Below, piece by piece: positions 35,936-48,997 of a stretch of 64,000 nucleotides of DNA; the first letter of the stretch is position 1, and every line of letters starts with the position of its first letter. The position numbers and the translations under genes are program-made. Origin of the DNA: Nautilus pompilius (taxonomy: Eukaryota > Mollusca > Cephalopoda > Nautilida > Nautilidae); contig JACATO010000612.1 of the NCBI GenBank assembly GCA_018389105.1, positions 1,460,501 through 1,524,500 of the forward strand. Direction: 5' to 3'. The notes below the pieces were generated by a model that worked only from the letters and a program-made list of their open reading frames with translations, searched no databases and was not told the DNA's origin.

Positions 35936-38900
35936 ATTTCATGCATGTTAGATATAAATTACTTCCTACTGCCCAAACATGGGTAAAGCAAAATTGTTGT
36001 ACATAAAAAATAATTACTAATTATCCTTCAACTTAAAGAAATGATTAACTGCCATCTTTAGATGGATCAGGTAAATTTTTCAGAGCTATTGGATTTTGCT
36101 TAATTTTACTTAGTTGCTCGATATTTTTAACTAGCAAACCAGTGATAGTGAATAATAAGTAATATACAAAACCAAACGTTATGCTCATTAGTTAGATTTA
36201 TACCTCTGTAGATCATTTAAAACAGTATTTTTGCATTCACATAAAAGCTTCTTGTAAGCCACATAGGTCATTCATATTTATGAAAACTATTTTCCAAAGA
36301 TCTTTTTTAGGACTAGGATGTTACTTATACTAGAGCATATCATTATTTCTACTTTCTTTTAGAGTGGCTTTAGTGTGTTTATACAAAATGGTGACTATGA
36401 GAAGTCAGGCTTCAAGCCAAGCAGACATAGTATAGTATACAAAATAAGGAGAATTTTAGACAATTTACAGGCACTGTTGCACATGAATACCTGTAAGTAT
36501 GACTGATTTGAATGAGTGTATGGGTGATTCATGTGACTATCACTGTGCTTCGGATTTAAAAGACAAATTGAGTATGAACGTGTAAGTAGAAGTGGAGTTG
36601 CCAGTTTGAGTAAATACTATTGAGAGTTAGTATGCAAATAAGGATGAGTGGAAATTGTAGGAGCAGGTAAACATTTTGTGTCATTCTTTTCCATCGTATG
36701 CCAATGTGGTCAAGACTACTAACTGTGATAGTTTAAGGAATGGATGGAACTGTTTGCCACATCAAAGCAAGAGGACAAAGCTATGCTACAAGACAAAAAC
36801 ACTACAAAGTAGATGGAAAGTATTGTAAAGAGATTTGAAAGGAAGGCTGTATTGATGTTTCTTGTAGAAATTGACAACGTTTAGGGTAAATAATCAATTG
36901 AGCTGCATAAATGCTTAATTAGAAATGATTGTAAATTCTTGGTGATAATATTTGGTATCCAAGCCTGAAATATATGCCATCACCTCAACTCTTGTCTATT
37001 AATAAACAGGTGCAACAGTTGTATAAGGAAGAGGAGTTAGTATTTCTAGGGAATACAGTAGTAAAGTTAAATATTACAGCAGAGGACTACTTCTGAATCC
37101 ATTTCACAATTTTTTTTTTGTTTGTTTGTTTGTTTGTTTGTTTTTTAACTGTAATACTGGTAATTATTTATTTTCGTCATTTTTAATGATCCAGATTCAT
37201 TTAATGTGCATATAGATGTGAAAAAAGTGAAATTTTTTTTAGTCAAACAAATTATGGTAGTGCCTAAAAAAAAAAACTGAAGAAACGATAGAAGCCTGTC
37301 AAAATTTTAATTAAATGTAGTTCAAAAGTAGATGTTTTCAAAGTAAATACTGAGCTTCTATTTCCTTCACATCCTGATAATAGAGGTCAAATTATGGACT
37401 TTTCGAGGTTGACTTGCATGCTCAAAGATTAATAAATCTGTAAATAACTGAGATGCTAAAAGCTTTATTAAGATATAGAAAAAGTCATCTTTATGTGGGT
37501 GTAGGTTAATGGTAATAATGTTAAATGAATAGCACCAAAAGAAACTGTCGCAAGTGCAAAACTTCACATAACCACCAACTACAGGCGCATTTTTACTCTG
37601 GTTAAACTTTAGCAGTTGCAGTGAAATTTAGCAATATATTTACAATGGTTTTGCATAGCAACTTGAAAAAAAATGGTAAAATATCAGACAACTTTTTTTT
37701 TAAGCAACCCCACTGTTGACTTAGTAGGCCATGAAATGAAAAATATTCTGTATATAATGCTAAATTTTTACCTGATATCATAATTTACAGTTTTATATAT
37801 GCTCCAAACTTAGAGAAAATCTGACATGGTCATTGAAAAGTTTTTCTATGTTTGTTGGCACAGAAGAATTAGGCAAATAAATTATTTAAAATATGAAAGT
37901 TTTATGAAATTATTATATGACCATAAATTAGTTTTAAAGCGTTATTCAAAAGAAAACTTGCAATGGGTGAAATGAAAAAAATATCTAATACATTCTTACT
38001 GGTGTAATGAGTCTTCAACAGGTGGTACAACAGATAAATGCCAAAAAATAATTATGATAGATGTTACTAACAAAGAACAAAATAATGCATACATTTCATA
38101 GCCACAGGTATAACGAAGGCAAGAAAAACAAACTGATTTGCTTTTAGTTCATGATCCTGTAACAACAATATAATATGACAAATACAATATATTTGAAGCC
38201 AATTTTATTATTGTAACAAAGTTAAAGTAAAATAAATGAAAAATCATAACTTTAAATGTTTGGTTTTTTTTTATCAAAAAAGATATAATGAACATAAGAA
38301 TAAACTTTGCTGTCATTTTTATCTTCTAAAACTGTTTTTACCATGACAAAAAGATTTTTGTAACAACTTACCTAAATAATTTTAAGGGAATTTTAATAAA
38401 TTTAAACTTTCATTCCTCAAACAGCACGAGTGACATCAGAACTCTTATGTCAGGAAGTCTATAATGTTGTAAGAATTACAGCTGTTGAAGACAGTGTATT
38501 GTATGACATTTACAGAAATTCTAAAATAGCCACCTTTTCCACTCTCCCTTCAAAACAACTTGGAAACACAAGATGATATCTGCAAAGTATTTATATAAAA
38601 ACATTTAATTATTTTATATACTTGATAATTTGTGATCAATAGTTTTAGCAATAAAACCATATAAATAGTAATATCTTAAAATTGAAAGGTTTGGCATTTC
38701 TTTCATGTATCATGTACTACAGTAGCAAACTAGATATTTTGACTAATTGAAATTTAAATTTAAATTTTAGATATCGGGTTACCTTTATGAACAGGACAGA
38801 AGCATATAAAAAAAGACAGAAAAATTAAGCAGATTTATTAACATTTTGTAACATAAACAATGTCATTTTACAATAGAGCAAGTTAAACTAAGACAACAAT

Positions 38901-39593
38901 TAAAATAACTACTAAACCAAATTGGTGCTTGAAGTAAAGTTCATGGCTCAGTCAAAGTCAAAGCATTCAGTCAATGTGAATTTGAAAGAATCCTAATGAC
39001 AGCTTTCTTCTTTTTACCAGGCAGTTGTTAGACTCAAAAGCAAGTCAGTATCATCTTCTTCACAAACAGCTGCATAACTAAATGGTAAATGTGGCCAATA
39101 CAATATCAAATTAGGAACAAAGCTCACATAGAGCTGGTAGAACAAGATATTTTCTGCAGAGTACATGACCTCACTTATCTGGAATACATAATCAATTCTA
39201 CAAATTACTCTCTGCTGAATTTCTTATCAATACTCCTCACTGAATAAAAAATTTTAAGTCTCTTGTGAATATGTACATTGTTTTTTCTTGTTTATATCAT
39301 TACTACAAACCACATGACATTTATTCAACTTAGCATATTTTTCTTAGTGTAATCAACCAATTAATCAAAATTTCGGATGATAAAATATGCAAAAGTTAGG
39401 GTTGCAACCTGTCAGAGAGTGATTCATTCCTTTTTGATCCAATGAAAACCTTCACAAAGTTTGATTTTTAAAAAGATTTTTAGTAAAAAAAATCTAACTG
39501 AATTCTTGTGCTAATACCTAACCTATAATACTGTTTAGATATTGCTAATAACCATAATCCAAATATGGTCTCACATTTTCTCAAATACTATAG
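35936..39593. other. long non-coding stretch
   Basis: No gene is recognised across 3.6 kb. It contains a GTTT repeat at 37,120-37,146, and 36.36-37.08 kb is a less AT-rich patch that I could not assign to any family. Confidence 0.45.
37120..37146 (+). repeat. (GTTT)n microsatellite
   Basis: About six GTTT units following a T run. Confidence 0.93.
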
Positions 39594-41042
39594 GGGTCAT
39601 TCTACATCAAGTGAGTGAGTGCCCCATCACACTTTCATATTTTGATGAAACTTTTACTAAGAGTGCGTTGAGCTCCCAAAGAAAGGTTTGCAGAGGACCT
39701 TAAATATTTAGTTCCAAAGATACAGGACTCAAACATAGGGTACTTGGTCAAAAAATGATGCTACATTTCACGCATGGGACAAAATCCAATTTCATCCATC
39801 AGTAGCTACAAGCAAAAGATAGCTGTTGCCAAGAAACTTTCCTATGAAAACTTTTATGTAGATACTGATTATGTCAGAAATTGTAATGACTAATTTTCAT
39901 CACAAATTAGATCCAAGTTAGGCATTTTAATATGTCATTGCATTCATCATCTATGCTTACCTTCTACAGGTTTATATCTATGAAGACACCTCAGTGATTG
40001 ACTTCTGCAAAATGGCATACACTGTTACTGTTATGTCTCAGGCAGACACTTATAACAAGACACTTCTGCTTTTGATTGATCCATCTTTAGCCCTGTGATA
40101 TACCACAAATGGATTCACAGTTGCTTAGCTATTGTTCCAGTCATAGTTTTATTCTCCAAAATTTATCAAAATTATCAGCTCATTAAATTCAAAATAGTCT
40201 GGAAGCAACCATTGGTGCTCCTTTTATTTTTTTGCTGTTATTGCCAGTGTTGTTGTCCATAAAGCTATTTTATTATTTTGCATAGTACCTGTGTAAATTC
40301 TAACACTATCAAATTTGGGTAGACTAAAGTCACCATGGATGATTTCAAAATACATCCAGGAATACAGATAGTAGTATTCACTATTAGATAGTTTTTATCC
40401 CTTAGAAGCAAGATGGCCAAACATGTTTTCAGTAATTCTGACAAGTTAGGATATGTAAGTAGTTTACAACATTTATTCATAGAACCACATAAGTATTTTG
40501 ACCTCTTAAATTAAGGTATTTTTTGGTCGTATGTTCAGCAAGGCATCTTCATAGATAACTCTGTAGAAGGTAATTGTAAAATGTTCATACTCTGTATTCT
40601 GGTTGCATTCCAACCAAAGTTGCCACATCACAAGTACTCAGCTTGGTAACTATTAAGCTCCAAATATGGGTTCATGCATTGCATGACATGATCAGATATC
40701 TAATATGAGTCTAATTTGTGATAAAAATAAAAGTCATCAACCATTTCTGACATGATTTTTGGAATCTTAGGAACTAATTTTATGGCAACAAACATCTCGT
40801 GCTTGCAGCTAGTGATCAATAAAATGTAGATTTTGTCACATTCATAAAATGAAGATTCACTTTTCAACCCAAGTACCCTATGTTTGAGTCCCTGTATCTC
40901 TGAAACTAATGAGAATTGAAAACCAAAACTTTCAAACCTTCCTCTGGGAGTCCTATAAACCTTTAGTAGAAGTTACACCAAAATCTTAGGAAGCAAATTA
41001 GAGCAGTTTCTCAAAATTTGATGATTTGATGCAGAATAGTCC
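39594..41042. mobile_element. foldback element with very long inverted arms
   Basis: A 1.45-kb palindromic structure. The left arm begins GGGTCATTCTACATCAA and the complement of the right end begins GGACTATTCTGCATCAA. The arms then match in order. Shared words include ACTCAAACATAGGGTACTTG at about 39,729 and again on the complement at about 40,870-40,890, ATGTCAGAAAT, ATCACAAATTAGA, TGTCATTGCAT / TGTCATGCAAT, and ACCTTCTACAG...ATCTATGAAGA. The left arm is about 400 bp (to about 39,995), the right about 500 bp (from about 40,537), and the middle spacer about 540 bp with no recognised gene. The flanks show no clear target duplication. This is a non-autonomous DNA transposon of undetermined superfamily. 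Confidence 0.82.
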
Positions 41043-43829
41043 ATCTTCTATTTGTGAATTTTATTTTTTTTTTTTTTCACAGTTATCATCTTCCAAAAGT
41101 TTTTGGACAAACGATCTAATGCACAGGCAAATTTTCAAGGGTATAAATTTTAAATATTCTAAAGTATTATGTTTAATAAGTTCTTTCTCATATGATTAAT
41201 GAAAGGACCTGTAGATACAAAAAAACTGATTTTACACTCAGTCTTCACTTTGTCATCTTTGTTTTTTCTTAACCCTTTAGCAATTTTTTTGTTTACAAAA
41301 AACAATGAAAAAGATAAACTGTCTCTAATGATTTATTTAAAGACATTATCCACTTCCATTTGTTCACAGTTGATGAAAATCAAAAATGTTGAACAAAGAT
41401 CTAGAAATATTCCAAGAAGCCTTCAGAGGAAATGGATTTTGAAAGAGAAATGTAAGAATTTCTTAAAATCTATGACTCTTGTGTAGAAACTAAATTACCA
41501 GACTTGTAACTAAAGTTCGGTGAATTATCAAATGTGAATGGCTGCATTAAAGTAATGGAACACTTTACAAAAACATTCATGTCCAACACATAAATAGCAA
41601 GCTAGTCCATGATGGCATCAATCAATATATAACACTAAGAAAAAAAGTTATTCTCTGAAATCAATTTTTTTGTTAACTCTCTCAAACCAGATTCTGACAA
41701 ATGTAAAACTAAGCTAATATATCATATCTTTAATCTCATCATTATATATACCTGTAAGATCATTTTATTTGTGTAAAAAAAAAAAATTAAAATTTACAGT
41801 CTGAGTGATACCACATTGTAAATTTACAGTTGAGCAAGCCATTTAAAATTTACTTAACATTGTCCAGATTACAGATAATGTGCAATAAGGGACCAGTTAA
41901 TAACAAAGCACAACAAAAATAATAGTAATCAAGTTCATTTTAATGAATGTCACCCTTCCCAAGGCTTTCTACTTTATGCTAAATAACAAATTAGATATAA
42001 CTGATTGAACAATTATTCTATTTTCAAAAAATAGGATTAAAAAACTAAATATGCATTGTCTGTGATTTAAAGTGAAAACAGAAGTATATATATAGTCATC
42101 TTATTTCCTGTCACTTTTTACACACAAAAAAAATCAAATCATACATATTACCTAAAAGTTTTGTTTTAATTTTCAAAAATGTAGGAAATGAGATCAAACT
42201 ATAGCAACATTAACTTTTCTCTTCAGTTACCTCATAGAACATGCTAAACACTGTCAATTAAATTGTTTTCACCCATTTTAAATATAACAAACAGCAAGTA
42301 GAAATGAAAAATATCCATTGATTACAATCAGTTTAAAAATCTGTTTTGTCATTAATTTTTTTTATTTGTATTTATTTTGTGTAATCCATTCAGTCAGGAT
42401 TCATATCTATCAAACTATTTTATTTTGTTTCCATCTGTCAATCAGGCATTAAAAACATAGTCTTAGATGCATATTATTCAACAGATTTGAAACTGTCTTA
42501 GATCTTGCAAAGCTTTAACATCAAATTAATGAACACATAAAATTCCTCATATTAAAGTAAAATTTTAAAACAATGGTAAAGCATAGTAAATGTACACAAA
42601 ACAATGTATTTTTTTGTTATTTTATCTTCATTTTATCTTCAGTATAATTATCTTTATTTTGAACAATGACAATCTTCCCATATAAACTTATAATGATTTT
42701 CAAAAAGTATCTTATTTTTTTTACAACCAGTGGTTAAGAAATTACTATATTCACATAAATGTAAGGAAATGTTGGTAGTTATTTTTATAACATCATATAA
42801 TTTGTCTGTAAATTTTAGTTATAAAATTCACATAATCATAAAAGTATACATTTTAAATCATCTTGTATTAATAGGTTACAACTGCATTCACAGAAAAATA
42901 CTGATTTTGTTTCATAATTTCTTGTTCCATTATTATACAAATGAACTTAATGTGCTATTTTTGTTTTATTTTGGTAAGTAACCACAATAACTTGACCATT
43001 AAGCTTACATATGTATTAGGCTTCCTCAGGAACCTATAGCATCACTTATAACATAGCCATCACCTTTGGCTCCAATTATATCATGAGACTACTGGTATAT
43101 CAAACATTTACATTTAAAATTCAAATTTTTGTTTTTTTTAACAAATTATAAAGTTGTATTAAAACAAGATCCTTTTAAAATACAGAATCTGCAATTAAAT
43201 GATTGTCCAATATGCAAACAGTAATTTTTGTGATTTCTATATTATGAAAAAAAAAAAAAAATCCATTTTGTTGACTGACAAAGTTGGATTGCTTTTATAA
43301 TACCTTCAGTTAACATTGAGATCTGAGATATACCATAATTCATGAAGGAGAGAGATTATAACTGATTTATCCACTTTCAAAATCTAAAAAAACAACAAAA
43401 TACATTTTTAAAATCTTTAAACAGTATAAATATTTTTAAAGATGAACTTTTTTTTCCATAAATCAAAAATATAATTTATAAGATACTGTCATTCTTATGA
43501 TTATTTAAAGTGTTGTTTTCTTCTTTTCAAAGTAACAAAACAAGGGAACCATTAACCAGATCAAATGGAAACAAATGATACATTTTTCCTGATATTCCTC
43601 TGTAAATAAAAAAGTATCTTAATCTAAATAAAAAAGCATTTGTCTGAAAATGTATTTGGTTCTTTCTTCACAATCTTTTAGATTTTGAGAGCATGAAATA
43701 ATTTCCTTTTACACTCTAATTAATTAATAATTTAAAAAATGCAATTACATCTTCAATAAAGGATGTGCAAAAGTTATTCATAAACGCTTATGTATTTGTG
43801 CAACATCAAGGAACATAAATTCATTTAGA
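41043..43829. other. AT-rich non-coding stretch
   Basis: No gene is recognised. A 95-codon plus-strand frame at 41,199-41,486 has a hydrophobic start and basic end but no family resemblance, and is probably chance. Confidence 0.45.
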
Positions 43830-44290
43830 AACCTGCTGGTGGTTCATTTCTCCTTTGTTCACAATTTTTTTTATTTAATATTGATATTTAATAAAGGAAA
43901 TGATGTCATTTTGATCTGCGTAATGTTTGGTTCAGAGAATACCTGCGTAAAAACTGCCTTTGGTGCACGTGCAATGTGGCTTGGATGGTTTCTGTCTTCT
44001 TTTCATGGACACTTTCTAAGTGACACGACTGTGTTTAATAGGAATCCAAGCTATTGTGTGCCAATCATCAGAAGCTCATCCAGTAATTGGAGTTGTTTTT
44101 TTTTTTTTTTGCCATTTTGTTTGAAACACCTCTCTCTGCACTTTTTTTTTGTTTTGTTTTTTCAATAAAAGCAGGCATGCAAGCTGATATGGAAATTATT
44201 AATGCACACAGTTGCCACATGTTTGTGGTTGCTTGATAATGCAAAGTTATTTGTAGCTATTTTCTGATTTTTTTTATTTATTTCTTTATT
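43830..44290. other. candidate conserved non-coding element H
   Basis: Complex sequence including GGAAATGATGTCATTTTGAT, TTTGGTGCACGTGCAATGTG (with a CACGTG E-box) and GGAAATTATTAATGCACACA plus GTTGCCACATG. T runs at 44,097-44,112 and 44,140-44,162 split it. The 109-codon plus-strand frame (43,839-44,168) resembles no family and runs into the T tracts. Regulatory DNA is the best guess. Confidence 0.33.
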
Positions 44291-45555
44291 TGGTTAAAGC
44301 AAAAGATATTAATTCCAATTCAATAAGCATCAAATAATTTTTTTCTTTTGTTGTTTTTTTATTGACAAAGGGACAAGTGGAAACTGACAAATCTTTTCAT
44401 AGTGTATTTACCAATTTTTTTTTTATTTTACCCCCTTGATTAGGTGAGATTCACAGAACTGAGCTATTACCACCATACTTGGAATCCATCCTAAGCACTG
44501 ATAAGAAAAATTTACGCAGTAGAGACAACAAACTGAAAAGGCAACTGAATACTTGACCTAACATGCATTATTACTATTTATTATTCATATTCATAACTAA
44601 AATTACTAAATGCAAAAACAATTAATTAGTTATTTTTGAAGTGTCAGTATGAGACTATCACATTTTTCAGCTGTTTTGAAGTATAAAAAAGGTAGTGACA
44701 CGCTGACTATCACAACTGTTACAGTATTGTTTATGGTTTTCTTGGCAGAAGAGTTATGGCAATGCCCATCTGTTTGATAATTAAGAGTTTAAATTTTCTG
44801 AAATTTGTTGTAATTAACAAACAGGTAAATTTTTAGTTAGACATGCTGATGATGCATATCATTAGCACTGGTGTTGTAGTGATAAGATTTAATTTTCTAG
44901 AACAAAATAAATACAATGTTGTTGTTTTTTTAATTGTTCTCAGAATTTTACAAAGTAAATAAACTTCAACATGAAAACCACATTATAGGAACTGTGCTTC
45001 CATCTTCCCAAAGCTCATAAAATATTTTAAATGGTTTAGTCAGATCAGCTGATCATGCCTATCAAGACCTCATATCAAGTACTTTATTGCTTATGTTTTA
45101 AGTAATAAAGAAATGTCAACATGCAGAACGACTAAAACTAATGACATTCAAAGAATGAATTAGTCAGAAACAAAAAGTTTTTCTGTGCACTTTAAACAAT
45201 ACCTTTAAAAAAGACAAAAACAAGTAGAAATGTCTATCACTTAGCAGTCACACTTTACATCTATAATGATTTAATTTTTTTAAAGTTCACTTCAGTATTT
45301 AAAAAATTTATTTCTTCAAATACAGAAAGTTTAGAAAACATTGCACTTGATAATGGTAAAAAAATTTCTTTTAAAGTCTATTAATAAAATTAAATGCTCC
45401 ACAATTTTCATATTTTGAATAACATTAAGAGTTTGGAGTGAATTTCCAATGAAGCAAACAAATGGACTCAACCATCACAAAGGCCAAATCAAAGCATAAA
45501 GGAAAATAATAATTAATCACATTAAACTAAATAACCCTGATTGAAAGTGCATATA
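44291..45555. other. AT-rich non-coding stretch
   Basis: Nothing recognisable is seen. Confidence 0.5.
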
Positions 45556-45699
45556 TAGTAAACCCCTGTCATATTGCGGTTCAGTTTTCGCGGTCCCGCT
45601 ATTTTGCGGTTTTTTCTGTAAGACCTATTAATTTTCATATCGCATATATTTTCGCAATTTCGCGGCATTCTGTAGCATTGTTTATGAGTTTAAATCTCC

Positions 45700-45794
45700 A
45701 CTGATTGGCTGTTCTGTTTTAGAAGCATCTCGCTGCTTCGCATCTCGCAGGGAGAGAAGCTGTTCGCCTTGCTGTTTTATTGATAACCCCAAGG
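45700..45794 (+). promoter_or_regulatory. probable Tigger promoter and 5' leader
   Basis: A CCAAT box (CTGATTGGCTG, 45,701-45,711) lies about 90 bp before the start codon in a locally GC-richer leader. The same word occurs in the MITE at 22.0-22.6 kb. There is no clear TATA box. Confidence 0.35.
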
Positions 45795-46169
45795 ATGCCA
45801 CCCAAGCGCCCATCATCAAAGGCTTCTGGTGAGCCAAAGAAGAAGAGAAAATTCTTGACGATTCAGGAGAAGGTGGAACTTCTCAATATGATAAAGGAAA
45901 GACAGAGTTATGCTGCCATAGCCCGCCATTACGGTATGAATGAGTCAACGGTTCGCTACATCAATAAAGATGAGAAGAATATCAGGGCAAGTGCTTCGCT
46001 GTGCATCAATGAAGGTACAAAACGAGTTGTTTCTATCCGCAATAAAAACATAGTCAGGATGGAAACTGCCTTTTGCCGAAAGAAAAACATCACTTTGGAT
46101 GGTAACACCATCAGGACCAAGGCAAAGAAGCTGTACGACACTTTTGCCGATCAAAGAGGTTCTGAATAA
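45795..46169 (+). CDS. Tigger transposase DNA-binding domain, truncated but open frame
   Basis: This 124-codon frame encodes only the N-terminal DNA-binding portion of a Tigger/pogo transposase; full family members are several hundred residues. I chose the Met of MPPKRPSSKAS over the Met five codons earlier (45,780) because family proteins open this way. After a basic stretch (PKKKRK, a likely nuclear localisation signal) comes a psq/CENP-B type helix-turn-helix: FLTIQEKVELLNMIKERQSY, then AAIARHYGMNESTVRYI. A second domain starts NKNIVRMETAFC and runs to TIRTKAKKLYDTF, the start of the CENP-B/Tc5-type HTH. The frame ends soon after. No DDE catalytic region is present, so it cannot transpose by itself. 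If expressed it could bind Tigger ends. The frame has no stops or shifts, so the copy is young or constrained. Confidence 0.82.
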   Translation: MPPKRPSSKASGEPKKKRKFLTIQEKVELLNMIKERQSYAAIARHYGMNESTVRYINKDEKNIRASASLCINEGTKRVVSIRNKNIVRMETAFCRKKNITLDGNTIRTKAKKLYDTFADQRGSE

Positions 46170-46389
46170 GACTTTTGTGTTTTCCATTGCTCTTGCTTTC
46201 TCTCAATATCTTTTGTGTGTTTAAATGTGTTTCTAGTGTTTAAAGACCTTAAATGCATTTAAAAGTACCGTAAAAGTTATAAAAACATGCATAGGGTGTA
46301 TTTAAATAGGGTATTTCTATTTCGCGGATTTTTACTTATCGCGGGTGGGTCTGGAACGTAAACCCCGCGATGGAGGGGGGATTACTGTA

Positions 46390-48995
46390 CACAAATTTTA
46401 ATGATCTCCATTTGTATAAAACTTATGGCTAAATGACACACACACACACACACGGACAGACGGAACAATAATCTAAAATTACAAACAGTTCAGAAAATTA
46501 AATTTTTAAGAGAACATTAGAGACTTAATAAATAGATACATTTTATTCATTAGCTCAAAAAAGTTGTAATAACTTATATCATTAATTTCAAGAAAGTTTC
46601 GGTATTCAAACTGTTTATACTTTTAAACATGTACAGTTGATGTTATAACTCCCCTGTCAAAAAGATGACAAAGAACTTTGTAGATGTCACTGATGTGCAT
46701 AGTGCTACATCACATTAGCAACTTCAGCAGTGAAACAAATTCATAAGTAGTAGTAATATGTGTTAAAGCTGTGAGAACTTAATTGGTCCTTTAAGTACAG
46801 AATATAAGACTACAGTATATGATATCTACCAAAAAAAGCCATTCAACATCATTTTTTCATTTAAAAGGAACAGAGTAAAGAATCGTCTACAAATAAATAT
46901 TATAATTTTTTTTTACTACTATATATCAATAATTCTGTCCAATCATTCGCACAATTTTCAACCATTTATCCAGTTTCAATAATAATAACTTCATGAAGTA
47001 CAAAACTAACAATATCTGTCATTTGTCAAATAGGCCCACAACTAGAGTTTGACAACTATTACTTGTGCTACACTAAGTTTTGTAGGTATCCTTTCTTTTA
47101 GGGATCAGCAGTTTTCAGAGCTGTAGACCAATTTACCACAACAACCAATCCTAATGTTGTTTGGATAATTTTCTGCCATGCTGTATTTCACCTATCCAGC
47201 TGTTGCTCTGAAAATAAATACCTCAAACAAAAGCTCCAGTTACATCCTTCCAGAGGGGAAAAAAATGACGACCAAATATTATCATCATAAAATAATCTCA
47301 GTTGTAGGGCTACCAAGCTAAACGTAAACTGAATTTCTCCCAAATTAAAATTAGAAAACTGTCCTGCAGTAAATTATCTTTTTCCACTTCTGATTTAAGT
47401 TATACAGAAAAATAAAACACCATAATCACCAAAATTTTAACATTCTTTTCATCTGATATACTAAAAAATAAACAATTTATATGAAGACAGATTCAGAGAG
47501 CCTAAAGAGACATGAGGTACTAATGATCTACATGCCAACATACAAACGCACAGTGTGCTTCCAGAGTTTTTTTTTTAATTTTAATTTTGGCTCCAGAGAC
47601 AAAGATTTATAAAAATGAAGATGGTATATTTGACAGTATTCACTTAGCTAGACAACATAATTAGACAATATAAGTAACTTGAGAAAATGCATACAAATTC
47701 ATCTGGCTATGCACTACTGAAACTATAAAAGCTAAGAGAGAGTTCCTTAGCAGCAGCAGCAGCATGGTGACAGAAAGAGTGCGTGATTTCACTCAGGTTT
47801 GTGACATTAAATTCCTGTGTAATCAGCCCAAGAAATATGCTTACTAACATTCATGACAGACTTCACCGTTTCTTTGGGGGGGTTCCTGAAAACACAGGCA
47901 TGACCAAAAATGCAAATGTGTACAACATATCTATGTTAAACAAGATGCATTAAGCAGTAGTCTAAACCATAAACTTTTAGGTGTCTATAAGCAACAGCAT
48001 GATCCCTTTTGATCTTCTGTACAACATTTTGCATGAGTAAGGCAAGATTTCCAATGTTCAAACCTTGAGGGCTAGAACTTTGACCACCTGAGATCAGATG
48101 TCAACCACATCAGTTAACATATTCATTGGGCTGGGTTAATGTGTCGTGTTGACATCATCATGAACTTTGAAATGCAGATATGTCCCTAAGCATGTTGCCA
48201 GGACAGGGAATTGCAGTGGCACAGTAAGCTGAAGTGTTCGTTAAAGAAGGAGAAAAAAAAACACTGAATTATCCAAAAAACAGTTATTGCAAAAGATGTA
48301 CTGTAGTTTAACATTATTTCTCATCAAAACAGTTGTTAGGACTAAACACTGAGGAGGAAAGACTGTAAAAAAAATATGAGTTCAATTGTTAATTATTGCT
48401 AACAACATAATGGGAAATGCCTGAACTAATCCTTTATTTCTGTAACTAACAGATCACTAACAAGTTTTCATTCTTATCTAAAATAATTTTAGTCTACTTT
48501 TGTTTAGAGAAAAACAATATTCAATTATTTTACTATCTTATTTTTCTATATACATGGAATTGCAATGTTGATAATGCAGATTTTAATTTTTTTTTTTTAA
48601 ATAGAAAAATAATCAGTAAATAAATGAAGTTAACATTATATGAAGCTTCAATTGTAAAAAATAAAATATTTTGCTTAACTGATTTTCTTTAGGAAAAAAG
48701 TCTAAAAATTACCAAGTTGAAACAATTCAGAAATTTAACATATCTAATTTTAGTTTACATTTCTGTTACATATCAGAAAATATTTTTTTTTTAGTAACAG
48801 AATTGTTAATGAGCATATTAAATTTTAAAAATCATGCTGATGGCTGTTCCTACTCCCTGGGTTCTTTGCATAAAACATGACTACCTGCCTCCCTGTAACA
48901 CAACTATTCAGACCTACTAAAACAACCCATTTAGTTACCAAAGTTAGTTAGAGCTATTTTGATAAGCATTGCTGCTTAGGTAATTATCCTGTATG
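46390..48995. other. non-coding stretch
   Basis: It holds a CA microsatellite at 46,437-46,453 and a CAG run at about 47,752-47,765. No gene is recognised. Two patches (47.1-47.25 and 47.7-47.9 kb) are more complex than average but show no protein-like frame. Confidence 0.45.
46437..46453 (+). repeat. (CA)n microsatellite
   Basis: About eight CA units just outside the Tigger element. Confidence 0.93.
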
Positions 48996-48997
48996 TA

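Larger units (their letters stand above)
45556..46387 (+). mobile_element. internally deleted Tigger element
   Basis: An 832-bp element bordered by TA on each side (45,554-45,555 and 46,388-46,389). The left end TAGTAAACCCCTGTC and the complement of the right end CAGTAATCCCCCCTCC form inverted repeats, both followed by CGCGG-rich sub-terminal words. GC and CpG are much higher than in the flanks. It encodes only the first part of a transposase, then joins 3' sequence, so the catalytic core was deleted. Confidence 0.9.

Noticed and set aside
41199-41486. 95-codon plus frame with a hydrophobic segment and a basic tail
   Set aside because: No signal peptide pattern or family match, and there is no support from flanking splice signals.
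43839-44168. 109-codon plus frame as a small secreted protein
   Set aside because: It runs into poly-T tracts that encode Phe runs, lacks family resemblance, and has no recognisable transcript signals.
47745-47812. CAGCAGCAGCAGCATGG as start of an exon ending before a GT
   Set aside because: Only about eleven codons with a weak donor context and no upstream exon; a CAG microsatellite explains it.
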